The position numbers and the translations under genes are program-made. 64,000 nucleotides of DNA, taken from assembly GCA_902470805.1 (NCBI GenBank), contig CABRHX010000006.1, forward strand, positions 32,351 to 96,350, written 5' to 3'. Every line of letters begins with the position of its first letter. Within the stretch, counting starts at the first letter, position 1. The DNA is from an uncultured Collinsella sp. (GTDB taxonomy: Bacteria > Actinomycetota > Coriobacteriia > Coriobacteriales > Coriobacteriaceae). The notes under the pieces were generated by a model. The model was not told where the DNA came from. It ran no database searches and saw nothing but the letters and a program-made list of their open reading frames with translations. Shown one piece after another: positions 1 to 8,183 of the stretch.

Positions 1-606
1 GACAACCACTTCCATTTGATGGTTGATGACCCATTTGACAACCTTTCAAAGGCAATGCAGTGCGCGCTGACGGCCTATGCCAAGTATTTCAATGGGAAAA
101 CCGGAAGAACGGGCCACCTGTTTGATAATCGCTATTCGCGGGTCGCGGTCGAGTCGGACACGCAGGCGGTGCAGTTGCTCGATTATATCCATCTCAATCC
201 CGTGAAAGGTGCGCTCGACTCGCTTGATGCCTACCGCTGGTCAAGCTACAAGGCATACCAGCTGGGATACGATCCCTTTGATATCTGCGATGCGGCCCCC
301 ATGCTCGATATTGTCGGGGGTTCCCGTCGCTATTGCGAGCATCTTAAGGAAGTTGCCGAGCGGATCTGGTCAGTTGAGATTCTTCCGCGTCGACGGATTC
401 CCGACGAGGATGCCCTTACCGTCGCACACGAGGCCCTGCCGAGCATTGATCCTGCGCTGCTCAAGGCCCTGCCACGCCCCGAACGCGATGCCTGTCTGCT
501 AAGGCTCAGGCGGGCCCATCTTACGGTCAAGCAAATTGCCCGTATCACCGGTATCGGCGCTACAAGCGTAACCAAGGCCACCACAGGCTGGAACGAGGCG
601 GCCTGA
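1..606 (+). CDS. REP-associated tyrosine (Y1/HUH) transposase, 5' end missing
   Basis: The reading frame is open from base 1, so the gene starts left of the window. The first residues, DNHFHLM, are the HUH metal-binding motif of Y1 transposases (H-hydrophobic-H). They are followed by YAKYFNGKTGRTGHLFDNRY and YIHLNPVKGAL, both typical of the RAYT/TnpA_REP branch of the IS200/IS605 superfamily, which nicks single-stranded DNA through a tyrosine. The last 40 residues (LTVKQIARITGIGATSVTKA) resemble a helix-turn-helix. Two direct repeats follow at 653-711 and are plausible substrates. About 200 residues are visible and only the short N-terminal strand is missing. The family call is firm; current activity cannot be judged. 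Confidence 0.85.
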   Translation, partial: DNHFHLMVDDPFDNLSKAMQCALTAYAKYFNGKTGRTGHLFDNRYSRVAVESDTQAVQLLDYIHLNPVKGALDSLDAYRWSSYKAYQLGYDPFDICDAAPMLDIVGGSRRYCEHLKEVAERIWSVEILPRRRIPDEDALTVAHEALPSIDPALLKALPRPERDACLLRLRRAHLTVKQIARITGIGATSVTKATTGWNEAA

Positions 607-652
607 GGTATGGATTGGGGCCGATCGATGCACTGCGAGCTTAGGAAAGCAT

Positions 653-711
653 TCATCTAAGTCTGTCCCCAATGCGTGAAAACACTCATGTAAGTCTGTC
701 CCCAATGAGTG
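653..711. repeat. Two direct repeats 3' of the transposase
   Basis: Copies at 653-678 and 686-711 agree at 24 of 26 positions and share AAGTCTGTCCCCAATG. An inverted ATTGGGG lies at 614-620. The position just behind a RAYT gene suggests a REP-like recognition or end sequence. Other genomic copies cannot be seen from here. Confidence 0.6.
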
Positions 712-712
712 C

Positions 713-741
713 AAAAAAGCGCCCTCCGCAGGGGAGGGCGC
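713..741 (-). terminator. Rho-independent terminator of rpmB
   Basis: A perfect 9-bp stem (719-727 with 733-741) and a 5-nt loop, followed on the minus strand by six U (plus-strand A713-718). It lies 72 bp downstream of the rpmB stop. Confidence 0.85.
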
Positions 742-813
742 CTTTGGTAAGTTCTATATGAACGCGAGGTCTTTGACCCGGAGAGTCCGAGGTACTTGTT
801 GGTAAGACCTTAT

Positions 814-1002
814 TTAGGAGCGCGCGACCTTGCCGGACTTGAGGCAGGTGGAGCAAACGTTCATCTTGCGACGGTGACCATCGACGACGACGTACACGCG
901 CTGGATGTTGGGGCGGAACTTACGGTTGGTGACGCGGTGAGAGTGGCTGATGGAGCGACCGGCAACGGGGTGCTTACCGCAAACTTCGCAAACTTTGGAC
1001 AT
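814..1002 (-). CDS. rpmB: 50S ribosomal protein L28
   Basis: A 62-residue protein of the 50S subunit, of normal L28 length. It begins MSKVCEVCGKHPVAGRSISH and carries two CxxC pairs (CEVC near the N terminus, CSTC near the C terminus), the zinc-binding form of L28. The start is the ATG at 1002, because AAGGAGG lies directly upstream on the minus strand; a longer frame to 1050 has no such support. The gene stands alone, divergent from the pyr operon, with its own extended -10 promoter and a strong terminator. Confidence 0.96.
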   Translation of the reverse strand: MSKVCEVCGKHPVAGRSISHSHRVTNRKFRPNIQRVYVVVDGHRRKMNVCSTCLKSGKVARS

Positions 1003-1056
1003 AACTGACCCTCCTTGGGCGACAAACGAACATGTCGCGTTAACAAACAAGCCTGA

Positions 1057-1065
1057 ACTATAGCA
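1057..1065 (-). promoter_or_regulatory. Extended -10 promoter of rpmB
   Basis: The minus strand reads TGCTATAGT, an extended -10 (TGn plus TATAGT), 54 bp before the rpmB start. No convincing -35 is visible, which is usual for extended -10 promoters. The same TGCTATAGT occurs upstream of rpsT at 13746-13754. Confidence 0.6.
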
Positions 1066-1193
1066 CAGAAGCAGCTCCCTGTGCGTAATCTACACAGAGA
1101 TACTCCTCTTTTGGCGATAGTGCCCACGCCACGGCCCTGGACGTAGATCCGATTTGCGTGCAGCAGAGGGGATTATGCCAGCTCGTGCGTGCG

Positions 1194-1222
1194 TTTTCAA
1201 GCTCGTCCTACAAATATATATA
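1194..1222 (+). promoter_or_regulatory. Candidate pyr operon promoter
   Basis: TTTTCA (1194-1199), a 17-bp spacer, then TATATA (1217-1222). Transcription would start near 1229, at a small hairpin (ATGGAG 1228-1233 with CTCCAT 1241-1246), giving a leader of about 225 nt before pyrR. The 1003-1193 stretch otherwise holds only the rpmB 5' region. Confidence 0.5.
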
Positions 1223-1325
1223 GGTTTATGGAGCATTGGGCTCCATTTACGGATTGCTCTGTATTTATGCTCGCAATTAAGCTCGAGGTTGGCTACACTA
1301 TCCTTTGACCATTAAAGGGGTACGA

Positions 1326-1415
1326 GATACCCACATGGAATTACATAGCTGCCATGCGAGCAGCCTTTCCTGTGGGTGTCTGGTCCGCTTTAAGCGGTCG
1401 GGCATCTATTTTTTT
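1326..1415 (+). promoter_or_regulatory. Transcription attenuator in the pyrR leader
   Basis: Two hairpins exclude each other. The first pairs 1326-1340 with 1367-1380 and encloses a small hairpin GCTGC/GCAGC (1348-1364). The second pairs GGTGTCTGG plus CCGC (1375-1388) with GCGG plus TCGGGCATC (1394-1406) and is followed by TATTTTTTT, a typical intrinsic terminator. Bases 1375-1380 belong to both, so the first is an antiterminator. In other bacteria PyrR bound to UMP favours the terminator. The classic Bacillus PyrR-binding loop is not obvious here, so PyrR as ligand is inferred from position. Confidence 0.75.
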
Positions 1416-1442
1416 GACTGTGTCAGCAGTCAAGACATGTGA

Positions 1443-2039
<597 letters not shown>

Positions 2040-2043
2040 TACC

Positions 2044-2988
2044 GTGGCGTTCAACCATAAGCACCTGATCGACATTACCGAGTACTCCGAAGAGGACATC
2101 AAGCTCATCCTCGAGACCGCCAAGGCGTTCTCCGAGGTCAACGAGCGTGCGATCAAGAAGGTCCCCACGCTCAAGGGCAAGACCATCGTCAACATGTTCA
2201 ACGAGCCCTCGACGCGCACCCGCAGCTCCTTCGAGCTCGCCGAGAAGCGCCTTTCGGCCGACAGCCTCAACTTTGGCGGCTCCTCGACCTCCACGGTCAA
2301 GGGCGAGAGCCTCGTCGACACCGTCGAGACCCTCAACGCCTACAAGATTGATTGCATCGTCGTTCGCGATAAGCACGCCGGTGCTCCCTACATCGTCACG
2401 CAGAACTCGCCCGCGAGCGTCATCTGCGCCGGCGACGGCAAGCACAACCACCCCACGCAGGCCCTGCTCGACCTGTACACCATCTGGGAGCACAAGGGCG
2501 ACTTCCACGGTCTGAAGGTCGCCGTCGTCGGCGATATCGCGCACTCCCGTGTCTGCGGCTCGCTGATCCCCGCCCTTAAGATCATGGGCTGCGAGACCTA
2601 CGCCGTCGCCCCCGGCACGCTGCTGCCGCCGGCGCCCGAGGTTCTGGGCTGCGACCACGTGACGAGCGACCTCGATTCCGTCCTGCCCGAGTTGGACGTC
2701 GTCTATATGCTGCGCGTGCAGCAGGAGCGCCTCGAGGGTGCCCCGTTCCCGACCATTCGCGAGTACCACAAACTCTTCGGTCTGACCAAGGACCGCGAGA
2801 AGCTCATGAAGCCCGACGCGATCATCTGCCACCCGGGTCCCATCAACCGCGGCGTTGAGTTCGACTCCTATATGGCCGACCACCCGCAACGCTCCGTCAT
2901 CCTGGAGCAGGTCTACGCTGGTATCTGCGTGCGTATGGCTATCCTGTATCTGCTGCTTGGAGGTGCCGATAATGGCCTTGCTTCTTAA
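2044..2988 (+). CDS. pyrB: Aspartate carbamoyltransferase catalytic subunit
   Basis: Condenses carbamoyl phosphate with aspartate, the committed step of UMP synthesis. The 314-residue product has the carbamoyl-phosphate motif FNEPSTRTRSSFE, then HPTQALLDLYT and HPGPINRGVE, all at the spacing usual for the family. A GTG at 2044 is preferred over the GTG at 2032: GGGAGG at 2027-2032 overlaps the earlier codon but is well spaced for the later one. The 3' end overlaps pyrC by 17 bp. No regulatory subunit (pyrI) is present, as in most Gram-positive bacteria. Confidence 0.95.
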   Translation: MAFNHKHLIDITEYSEEDIKLILETAKAFSEVNERAIKKVPTLKGKTIVNMFNEPSTRTRSSFELAEKRLSADSLNFGGSSTSTVKGESLVDTVETLNAYKIDCIVVRDKHAGAPYIVTQNSPASVICAGDGKHNHPTQALLDLYTIWEHKGDFHGLKVAVVGDIAHSRVCGSLIPALKIMGCETYAVAPGTLLPPAPEVLGCDHVTSDLDSVLPELDVVYMLRVQQERLEGAPFPTIREYHKLFGLTKDREKLMKPDAIICHPGPINRGVEFDSYMADHPQRSVILEQVYAGICVRMAILYLLLGGADNGLAS

Positions 2989-4261
2989 GAATGCCCACGT
3001 CGTCGACCCGTCCGTCGAGCTTGACGGTGTCGTTGACGTCCTGATTGACGGCGATAAGATCGCCGAGGTCGGCGAGAATCTCGCCGTCGAGAGAGCCGAG
3101 GTCCGCGACCTTTCCGGCAAGTACCTCGTCCCCGGTCTGGTGGATATGCACGTTCACCTTCGCGAGCCCGGCTACGAGGTCAAAGAGGACATCGAGAGCG
3201 GCACCCGTGCAGCTGCCAAGGGCGGCTTCACCGGCGTGTGCGCCATGCCCAACACTGACCCCGTCACCGATAACGGCACCGTTGTGGAGTTCGTCAAGTC
3301 CCGCGCTGCCGAGGTCGGTCACTGCCGCGTCTATCCGTCGGGCGCCATGACCCGCGGTCTTAAGGGCGAGGCCATGTCCGAGATGGGCGATATGGTCGCC
3401 CGCGGCGTCGTCGCCTTCACCGACGACGGTCGCGGCGTGCAGGGCGCGGGCATGCTCCGTCGCTGCATGGACTACGGCAAGATGTTCGGCAAGGTCTTTA
3501 TGAGCCACTGCCAGGACGAGGACCTGGTCGGCCACGGCCAGATCAACGAGGGCAAGGTCTCGACCCGTCTGGCTCTCGAGGGCTGGCCGGCTGCCGGCGA
3601 GGAGCTCCAGATCGCCCGCGACATCGAGATTGCCAAGCTGACCGGTGCCAAGCTGCACATCCAGCACATCTCCACCGCCCATGGCCTGGAGATCGTGCGT
3701 GCTGGTAAGGCCGCTGGCGTTCAGGTTACCTGCGAGGCTACCCCGCACCACATGTTCCTGACCGAGAACGACCTGGACGAGACCTACAACACCTCGCTCA
3801 AGGTCAATCCGCCGCTGCGTACCGAGGAGGATGCCGAGGCCATCCGCCAGGGCGTCATCGACGGCACCGTCGACGTTATCGTCACCGATCACGCTCCCCA
3901 CACCCCGTGGGAGAAGGCCCGCGAGTTCGAGCTTGCGCCCTTCGGCATGATCGGCCTCGAGACTTCGCTGTCGCTCGTCCTCACCGAGCTGGTCAACACG
4001 GGCAAGATGAGCATGGGCCGCATGGTCGAGCTCATGGCCATCAAGCCGCGTGAGATCCTGGGCCTCGACCAGGTTCAGGTCAAGGCGGGCTCCGTTGCCG
4101 ACCTGACCGTGTTCGACGCGTCCGCCACCTGGACGGTTGGCGAGGACGGTTACGAGTCGCGCGCCGAGAACTCCGGTTTTGCCGGCCGCACGCTCACCGG
4201 TCGTGCCACCGATGTGTTTGTCGGCGGCAAGCAGACGCTTGCCGACGGCTGCATCTGCTAG
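2972..4261 (+). CDS. pyrC: Dihydroorotase
   Basis: Zinc amidohydrolase that cyclises carbamoyl aspartate to dihydroorotate. 429 residues with the metal-binding HVH in DMHVHLREPGYE and the later DHAPH motif typical of class I dihydroorotases. The start ATG at 2972 lies inside the end of pyrB, with TTGGAGG upstream, so the two genes are probably translationally coupled. A frame open further upstream (to 2855) only shadows pyrB. Confidence 0.95.
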   Translation: MALLLKNAHVVDPSVELDGVVDVLIDGDKIAEVGENLAVERAEVRDLSGKYLVPGLVDMHVHLREPGYEVKEDIESGTRAAAKGGFTGVCAMPNTDPVTDNGTVVEFVKSRAAEVGHCRVYPSGAMTRGLKGEAMSEMGDMVARGVVAFTDDGRGVQGAGMLRRCMDYGKMFGKVFMSHCQDEDLVGHGQINEGKVSTRLALEGWPAAGEELQIARDIEIAKLTGAKLHIQHISTAHGLEIVRAGKAAGVQVTCEATPHHMFLTENDLDETYNTSLKVNPPLRTEEDAEAIRQGVIDGTVDVIVTDHAPHTPWEKAREFELAPFGMIGLETSLSLVLTELVNTGKMSMGRMVELMAIKPREILGLDQVQVKAGSVADLTVFDASATWTVGEDGYESRAENSGFAGRTLTGRATDVFVGGKQTLADGCIC

Positions 4262-4281
4262 CATAGCCTTATCGCTTTTGT

Positions 4282-4309
4282 GCGCGGCGCCCTTGCGGTG
4301 CCGCGCTTT
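4282..4309 (+). terminator. Hairpin between pyrC and pyrK
   Basis: A 10-bp stem, 4282-4291 with 4297-4306 (one G-U pair), followed by TTTCTATT. It looks like a weak intrinsic terminator inside the operon and could lower expression of pyrKDF relative to pyrBC. Confidence 0.45.
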
Positions 4310-4353
4310 CTATTCGTTTGGACCATGCAACCGCATGGGGGATTGGAGCGTCT

Positions 4354-5145
4354 ATGCCCACACCTTCCACTGCACGCATGCACGACTTCGAGGTCGTCTC
4401 GAACCGGGAGATCGCCGACGGCATCTTCTCGCTCGTCATCTCGGCCCCCAAGCTTGCAAGTGCGCTCAAGCCCGGCCAGTTTGTGAACATTGCCGTGCCC
4501 GGCGATGCTTCCTCGCTGCTTCGCGTGCCCCTGAGCTTCTATCGCGCCGACGCCGAGGCCGGCACCGTCGAGCTGTGGTACGCCGTCGTGGGCGACGATA
4601 CCCGTCGTTTGTCCCAGATGGGCCCTGGCTCCACCTCTAACCTGCTGGGCCCCGGTGGCCGTGGCTGGATGGTACCCGAGGGCACCAGGAAGGCCCTGCT
4701 CGTCGCCGGTGGCATCGGTGTTCCGCCCGTGCTGTGCCTTGCCGGCAAGCTTGCCGAGCAGGGTGTGGCCGTCGACGTGTGCCTGGGTTTTGGCACCGCT
4801 TCCAAGGCCGTGGGCATCGATGAGTTCCGCGCGCTGGGCGCCACGGTCAACGTTTGCACCGACGACGGCTTGCTCGGCACGCACGGTTTTTGCACCGATC
4901 CTGCCGCCGAGCTGCTCGGCGAGGGCGGCTACGACTACGTCGCCAGCTGCGGTCCCGCCGTCATGATGAAGAAGGTCGCCGCTGCTGCCGCCGAGGCCGG
5001 TGCGTACTGCGAGGTGTCCCTCGAGCGCATGATGAGCTGTGGCTTTGGCGCCTGCAACACCTGCAATGTCGAGACGGTCGACGGTATGAAGGGCGCTTGC
5101 ATGTGCGGCCCCGTGTTCGATGCTTCCAAGGTGGTGGTCTTCTAG
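4354..5145 (+). CDS. pyrK: Dihydroorotate dehydrogenase electron transfer subunit
   Basis: 263 residues, ferredoxin-reductase fold. An FAD-binding segment (RVPLSFYR) is followed by the nucleotide-binding GGIGVPP and a C-terminal [2Fe-2S] cluster with the CGFGACNTC cysteines and a fourth cysteine in ACMCGPVF. PyrK passes electrons from the class 1B dehydrogenase to NAD+. ATG 4354 is chosen because of the upstream ATTGGAG; the frame extends to a TTG at 4318 without a ribosome-binding site. The stop overlaps the proposed pyrD start. Confidence 0.93.
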   Translation: MPTPSTARMHDFEVVSNREIADGIFSLVISAPKLASALKPGQFVNIAVPGDASSLLRVPLSFYRADAEAGTVELWYAVVGDDTRRLSQMGPGSTSNLLGPGGRGWMVPEGTRKALLVAGGIGVPPVLCLAGKLAEQGVAVDVCLGFGTASKAVGIDEFRALGATVNVCTDDGLLGTHGFCTDPAAELLGEGGYDYVASCGPAVMMKKVAAAAAEAGAYCEVSLERMMSCGFGACNTCNVETVDGMKGACMCGPVFDASKVVVF

Positions 5146-6068
5146 TGGGTACCGTGAACATGGCCGTCGATTTCGGCGGCGTCAAGATGCAGAACCCCAT
5201 CAACACCGCAGCCGGTACTTTTGGCTACGGCTGGCAGTTCCAGAACTTCTTTGATGTTTCCCAGCTGGGCGCCATCACCACCAAGGGTTGCGCAGCCGAG
5301 CCCTGGCCCGGCAACCCCGCGCCCCGCATGGCCGAGATCCCCGGCGGTATGATCAACTCCGTGGGCCTTCAGAACCCCGGCGTGGCCGCCTTTGCCCGCG
5401 AGTCCGGCCCGTGGCTCGAGCAGCTCTCCAAGGACGGTTGCCAGGTCATCTGTCAGGTTGCCGGCCACTCCGTTGACGAGTTTGTGCGCGCGCTCGAGAT
5501 GTATGTCGAGCTATGCCCCTGGGCTGCCGGCTACGAGATCAACGTGAGCTGCCCCAACATCGCCGCCGGCGGTGCCGCCATGGGCTCCACGCCCGAGGGC
5601 GCCTCTTCCGTTATGGCTGCCTGCCGCAAGGTGACCGATAAGCCGCTGTTCGTGAAGATGGCGCCGGTCAACGTCGCCGAGATCGCCAAGGCCCTCGAAG
5701 CCGCCGGCGCCGACGGCCTTTCGGTCATTAACTCCATCCAGGGCATGGCCATCGACGTCCATACCCGCAAGTCCCGCGTGGCAAAGCCCAAGGGCGGCCT
5801 TTCGGGCCCGCTGTGCCACCACATCGCCGTGCGCATGGTCTGGGAGGTCGCCCAGGCCGTCGATATCCCCATCAACGGTGTCGGCGGTGTCATGACCGGC
5901 GAGGATGCGGCCGAGTTTATCCTGGCCGGTGCCACCTGCGTGTCGGTCGGCATGGCCAACTTCGTCGATCCGTGCGCTTCGCTCAAGATCGCGCATGAGC
6001 TTGAGGCCTGGGCCGAGTCCCAGGGCGTAAAGGACATCAACGAGCTGGTAGGTGCTTTCGAATGCTAG
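5145..6068 (+). CDS. pyrD: Dihydroorotate dehydrogenase, class 1B catalytic subunit
   Basis: Oxidises dihydroorotate to orotate. 307 residues with the FMN-barrel sequence NPINTAAGTFGYG and the catalytic cysteine in INVSCPNI, as expected for class 1B enzymes that partner with PyrK. The GTG at 5145 overlaps the pyrK stop (TAGTG) with AAGGTGG upstream; GTG 5154 and ATG 5160 are alternatives. The end overlaps pyrF by 7 bp. Confidence 0.93.
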   Translation: MGTVNMAVDFGGVKMQNPINTAAGTFGYGWQFQNFFDVSQLGAITTKGCAAEPWPGNPAPRMAEIPGGMINSVGLQNPGVAAFARESGPWLEQLSKDGCQVICQVAGHSVDEFVRALEMYVELCPWAAGYEINVSCPNIAAGGAAMGSTPEGASSVMAACRKVTDKPLFVKMAPVNVAEIAKALEAAGADGLSVINSIQGMAIDVHTRKSRVAKPKGGLSGPLCHHIAVRMVWEVAQAVDIPINGVGGVMTGEDAAEFILAGATCVSVGMANFVDPCASLKIAHELEAWAESQGVKDINELVGAFEC

Positions 6069-6778
6069 AGACCGATGCCCGCGACCGCGTAATCGTCGCC
6101 CTCGACTGCGATCGTGAGCGTGCACTCGAGCTCGCCCACGAGCTTTCGGGCCATGCCGCCTGGCTTAAGGTTGGTATGACGCTCTATTACGCTGAGGGCC
6201 CAGAGATCGTCAAGACCTTTAAGGACCTGGGCTTTAAGGTCTTCCTCGACCTTAAGTTCCATGATATTCCGCATCAGGTTCGCGGTGCCGCCCGTTCGGC
6301 CTCGCTTGCCGGTGCCGACCTGCTCTCGGTTCACGGCTTGGGTTCGGGCGCCATGCTCGCTGCCTGCCGCGAGGGTGCCGAGGAGGCGCGCGAGGATCGC
6401 GCCAAGCTCGTTGCCATCACCGTGCTCACGAGCATGAACCAGGATTCGCTGGCCGAAATCGGCGTTGAGTCGCCTGTGGCCGAGGAAGCCGCCCGTCTGG
6501 CAAAGCTTGCCCAGGCCAACGGCATCGACGGCATCGTGTGCTCGCCGATGGAGGCCCATGACATGCGCGAGTTGCTCGGCCCCGACGCGCTGATCGTGAC
6601 TCCGGGCGTGCGTCCGGTGGGTGCCGCCCTTGGTGACCAGTCCCGTGTGGCGACGCCTTCCCAGGCTATCGAGCGCGGCGCGAGCTATATCGTGGTGGGC
6701 CGACCCATCACCGGTGCCGACGACCCTGTTGCCGCCTTTGACGCCATCGTCGCCGAGCTGGTCGAAAACGTCGCGTAA
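6062..6778 (+). CDS. pyrF: Orotidine 5'-phosphate decarboxylase
   Basis: Last step to UMP. 238 residues; FLDLKFHDIPHQV carries the catalytic Asp-Lys-x-x-Asp array, and VTPGVRPVG binds phosphate. It overlaps pyrD and ends the operon. pyrE (orotate phosphoribosyltransferase), which acts between PyrD and PyrF, is not in the window. Confidence 0.95.
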   Translation: MLETDARDRVIVALDCDRERALELAHELSGHAAWLKVGMTLYYAEGPEIVKTFKDLGFKVFLDLKFHDIPHQVRGAARSASLAGADLLSVHGLGSGAMLAACREGAEEAREDRAKLVAITVLTSMNQDSLAEIGVESPVAEEAARLAKLAQANGIDGIVCSPMEAHDMRELLGPDALIVTPGVRPVGAALGDQSRVATPSQAIERGASYIVVGRPITGADDPVAAFDAIVAELVENVA

Positions 6779-6823
6779 AAGATTCCCCTAAGTCACCACT
6801 TTTGGGTTTCATTAGCACAAAAT

Positions 6824-6881
6824 AGCCCCTGTGCCTGCGTAAACTTTCCCATCCTTTGTGTGGAATCGCAGGTCAGGGGCT
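6824..6881. repeat. Inverted repeat behind pyrF
   Basis: AGCCCCTG-TG-CCTGCG (6824-6839) pairs with CGCAGG-T-CAGGGGCT (6867-6881): 14 paired bases around a 27-nt loop. It lies 45 bp after pyrF and could end the pyr transcript, but there is no U run. A second, 8-bp inverted repeat (6945-6952 / 6969-6976) overlaps a TAAAAT -10-like hexamer before mihF. Confidence 0.5.
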
Positions 6882-7017
6882 TAACTTTGGGCGCAGTATA
6901 TTGCACTTTTTGCGGGTATCGTCTAACCTATGGAGCCGCGATTGGGCATTTTGTACGTTCTACGTGCTAAAATGCCAATTATTGAATCAGATATAACCCA
7001 ACTATTTGGAGGTACGA

Positions 7018-7326
7018 ATGGCACTCCCTCAGCTTACCGATGAGCAGCGCAAGCAGGCTCTTGAGAAGGCTGCTGCCGCACGTCACGCCCGCGCTGAGCT
7101 TCGCGAGCAGATCAAGAAGGGCGAGAAGTCCCTCGAGTCCGTGCTCAACTCCGATGACCCCATCGCTTCCCGCATGAAGGTTTCCACCCTCATCGAGTCT
7201 CTTCCTGGTTATGGCAAGGCCAAGGCCGCCAAGATCATGGAGGAGCTCGGTATCTCCGCTACCCGTCGCGTCCAGGGCCTCGGCGTCCGTCAGCGCGAGC
7301 AGCTCCTCGAGCAGCTGACCAAATAA
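7018..7326 (+). CDS. mihF: Integration host factor, actinobacterial type (mIHF)
   Basis: 102-residue basic nucleoid protein. The central SRMKVSTLIESLPGYGKAKA and following helices match the helix-two-turns-helix region of mycobacterial mIHF, which binds and bends DNA and is unrelated in sequence to the enterobacterial IHF subunits. The ATG at 7018 follows TTGGAGG. gmk and rpoZ follow directly, the usual actinobacterial order, so co-transcription is likely. Confidence 0.93.
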   Translation: MALPQLTDEQRKQALEKAAAARHARAELREQIKKGEKSLESVLNSDDPIASRMKVSTLIESLPGYGKAKAAKIMEELGISATRRVQGLGVRQREQLLEQLTK

Positions 7327-7896
7327 GTGAGCGCTCAGGATTCCAAGCTCTTTGTGATTTCTGGACCGTCAGGCGCAGGGAAGGGTACGCTCGTCACTCG
7401 TGTGCGCGAGCGCCGCTCGAACCTGGGCCTGACGGTTTCGGCTACCACGCGAGCACCACGCAAAGGTGAGGTCGACGGCGTTAACTACTTTTTTCTGACG
7501 CGCGAGGAGTTCGACCGCCGCGTGGCAAACGGCGAGTTTGTTGAGTGGGCCGAGGTCCACGGTAACTGCTACGGCACGTTGGTGAGCGAGGTCACATCCA
7601 AGCTCGCCTCGGGCGCGTCTCTGATTTTGGAGATCGATGTCCAGGGCGCCCTGCAGGTGAAGGAGCGTTTCCCCGAGGCCGTGCTGATCTTTATCAAGCC
7701 GCCTTCGCTTGAGGTGCTCCGCGAGCGTCTAGTCGGTCGCGGTACCGAGACGCCCGAGACGATTGAGCTGCGTATGGCAAACGCCGCCGATGAGCTTGCC
7801 CTTGCCGACCGCTACGACGACGTCGTGGTAAATGACGATCTCGACCGCGCGACCGATGAGCTCGTTCGCGTTCTCGATATGCATGAAAGGATCTGA
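7327..7896 (+). CDS. gmk: Guanylate kinase
   Basis: Phosphorylates GMP to GDP. 189 residues with the P-loop SGPSGAGKGT near the N terminus and GMP-binding segments VSATTRAPRKGEVDG and EWAEVHGNCYGT. The GTG start abuts the mihF stop with no gap, so translation is probably coupled. Length and order fit the family exactly. Confidence 0.96.
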   Translation: MSAQDSKLFVISGPSGAGKGTLVTRVRERRSNLGLTVSATTRAPRKGEVDGVNYFFLTREEFDRRVANGEFVEWAEVHGNCYGTLVSEVTSKLASGASLILEIDVQGALQVKERFPEAVLIFIKPPSLEVLRERLVGRGTETPETIELRMANAADELALADRYDDVVVNDDLDRATDELVRVLDMHERI

Positions 7897-7901
7897 GGTC
7901 C

Positions 7902-8183
7902 GTGTCCGTTGTAAAGCCTTGCATTGACGATCTTCTGGAGAAGACCGATCACAACCGCTTCCTGCTCGCTTCGCTTGCCTCCAAGCGCGCCTGCGACATC
8001 AATAGCATGCTGCGTGGCCAGCACAACCGCGTGCTTGCCGTCCAGGATGTCGATGACATCACCATCGGGCTTTCCGGTGCCGACACCATCTCGATGGCTA
8101 TGGACGAGATTGTCGACGGCGACATCTCTTACGACGAGGCCCGTTACGAGAAGGCGCTCGGCCACAAGGTTGCTGAAGCCTAA
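7902..8183 (+). CDS. rpoZ: DNA-directed RNA polymerase omega subunit
   Basis: 93 residues. CIDDLLEKTDHNRFLLASLA and SKRACDINSM are the conserved omega core that helps assemble the beta' subunit. GTG start 5 bp after gmk. The gmk-rpoZ pairing is common to many bacteria. The stop codon touches the thiI start. Confidence 0.93.
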   Translation: MSVVKPCIDDLLEKTDHNRFLLASLASKRACDINSMLRGQHNRVLAVQDVDDITIGLSGADTISMAMDEIVDGDISYDEARYEKALGHKVAEA

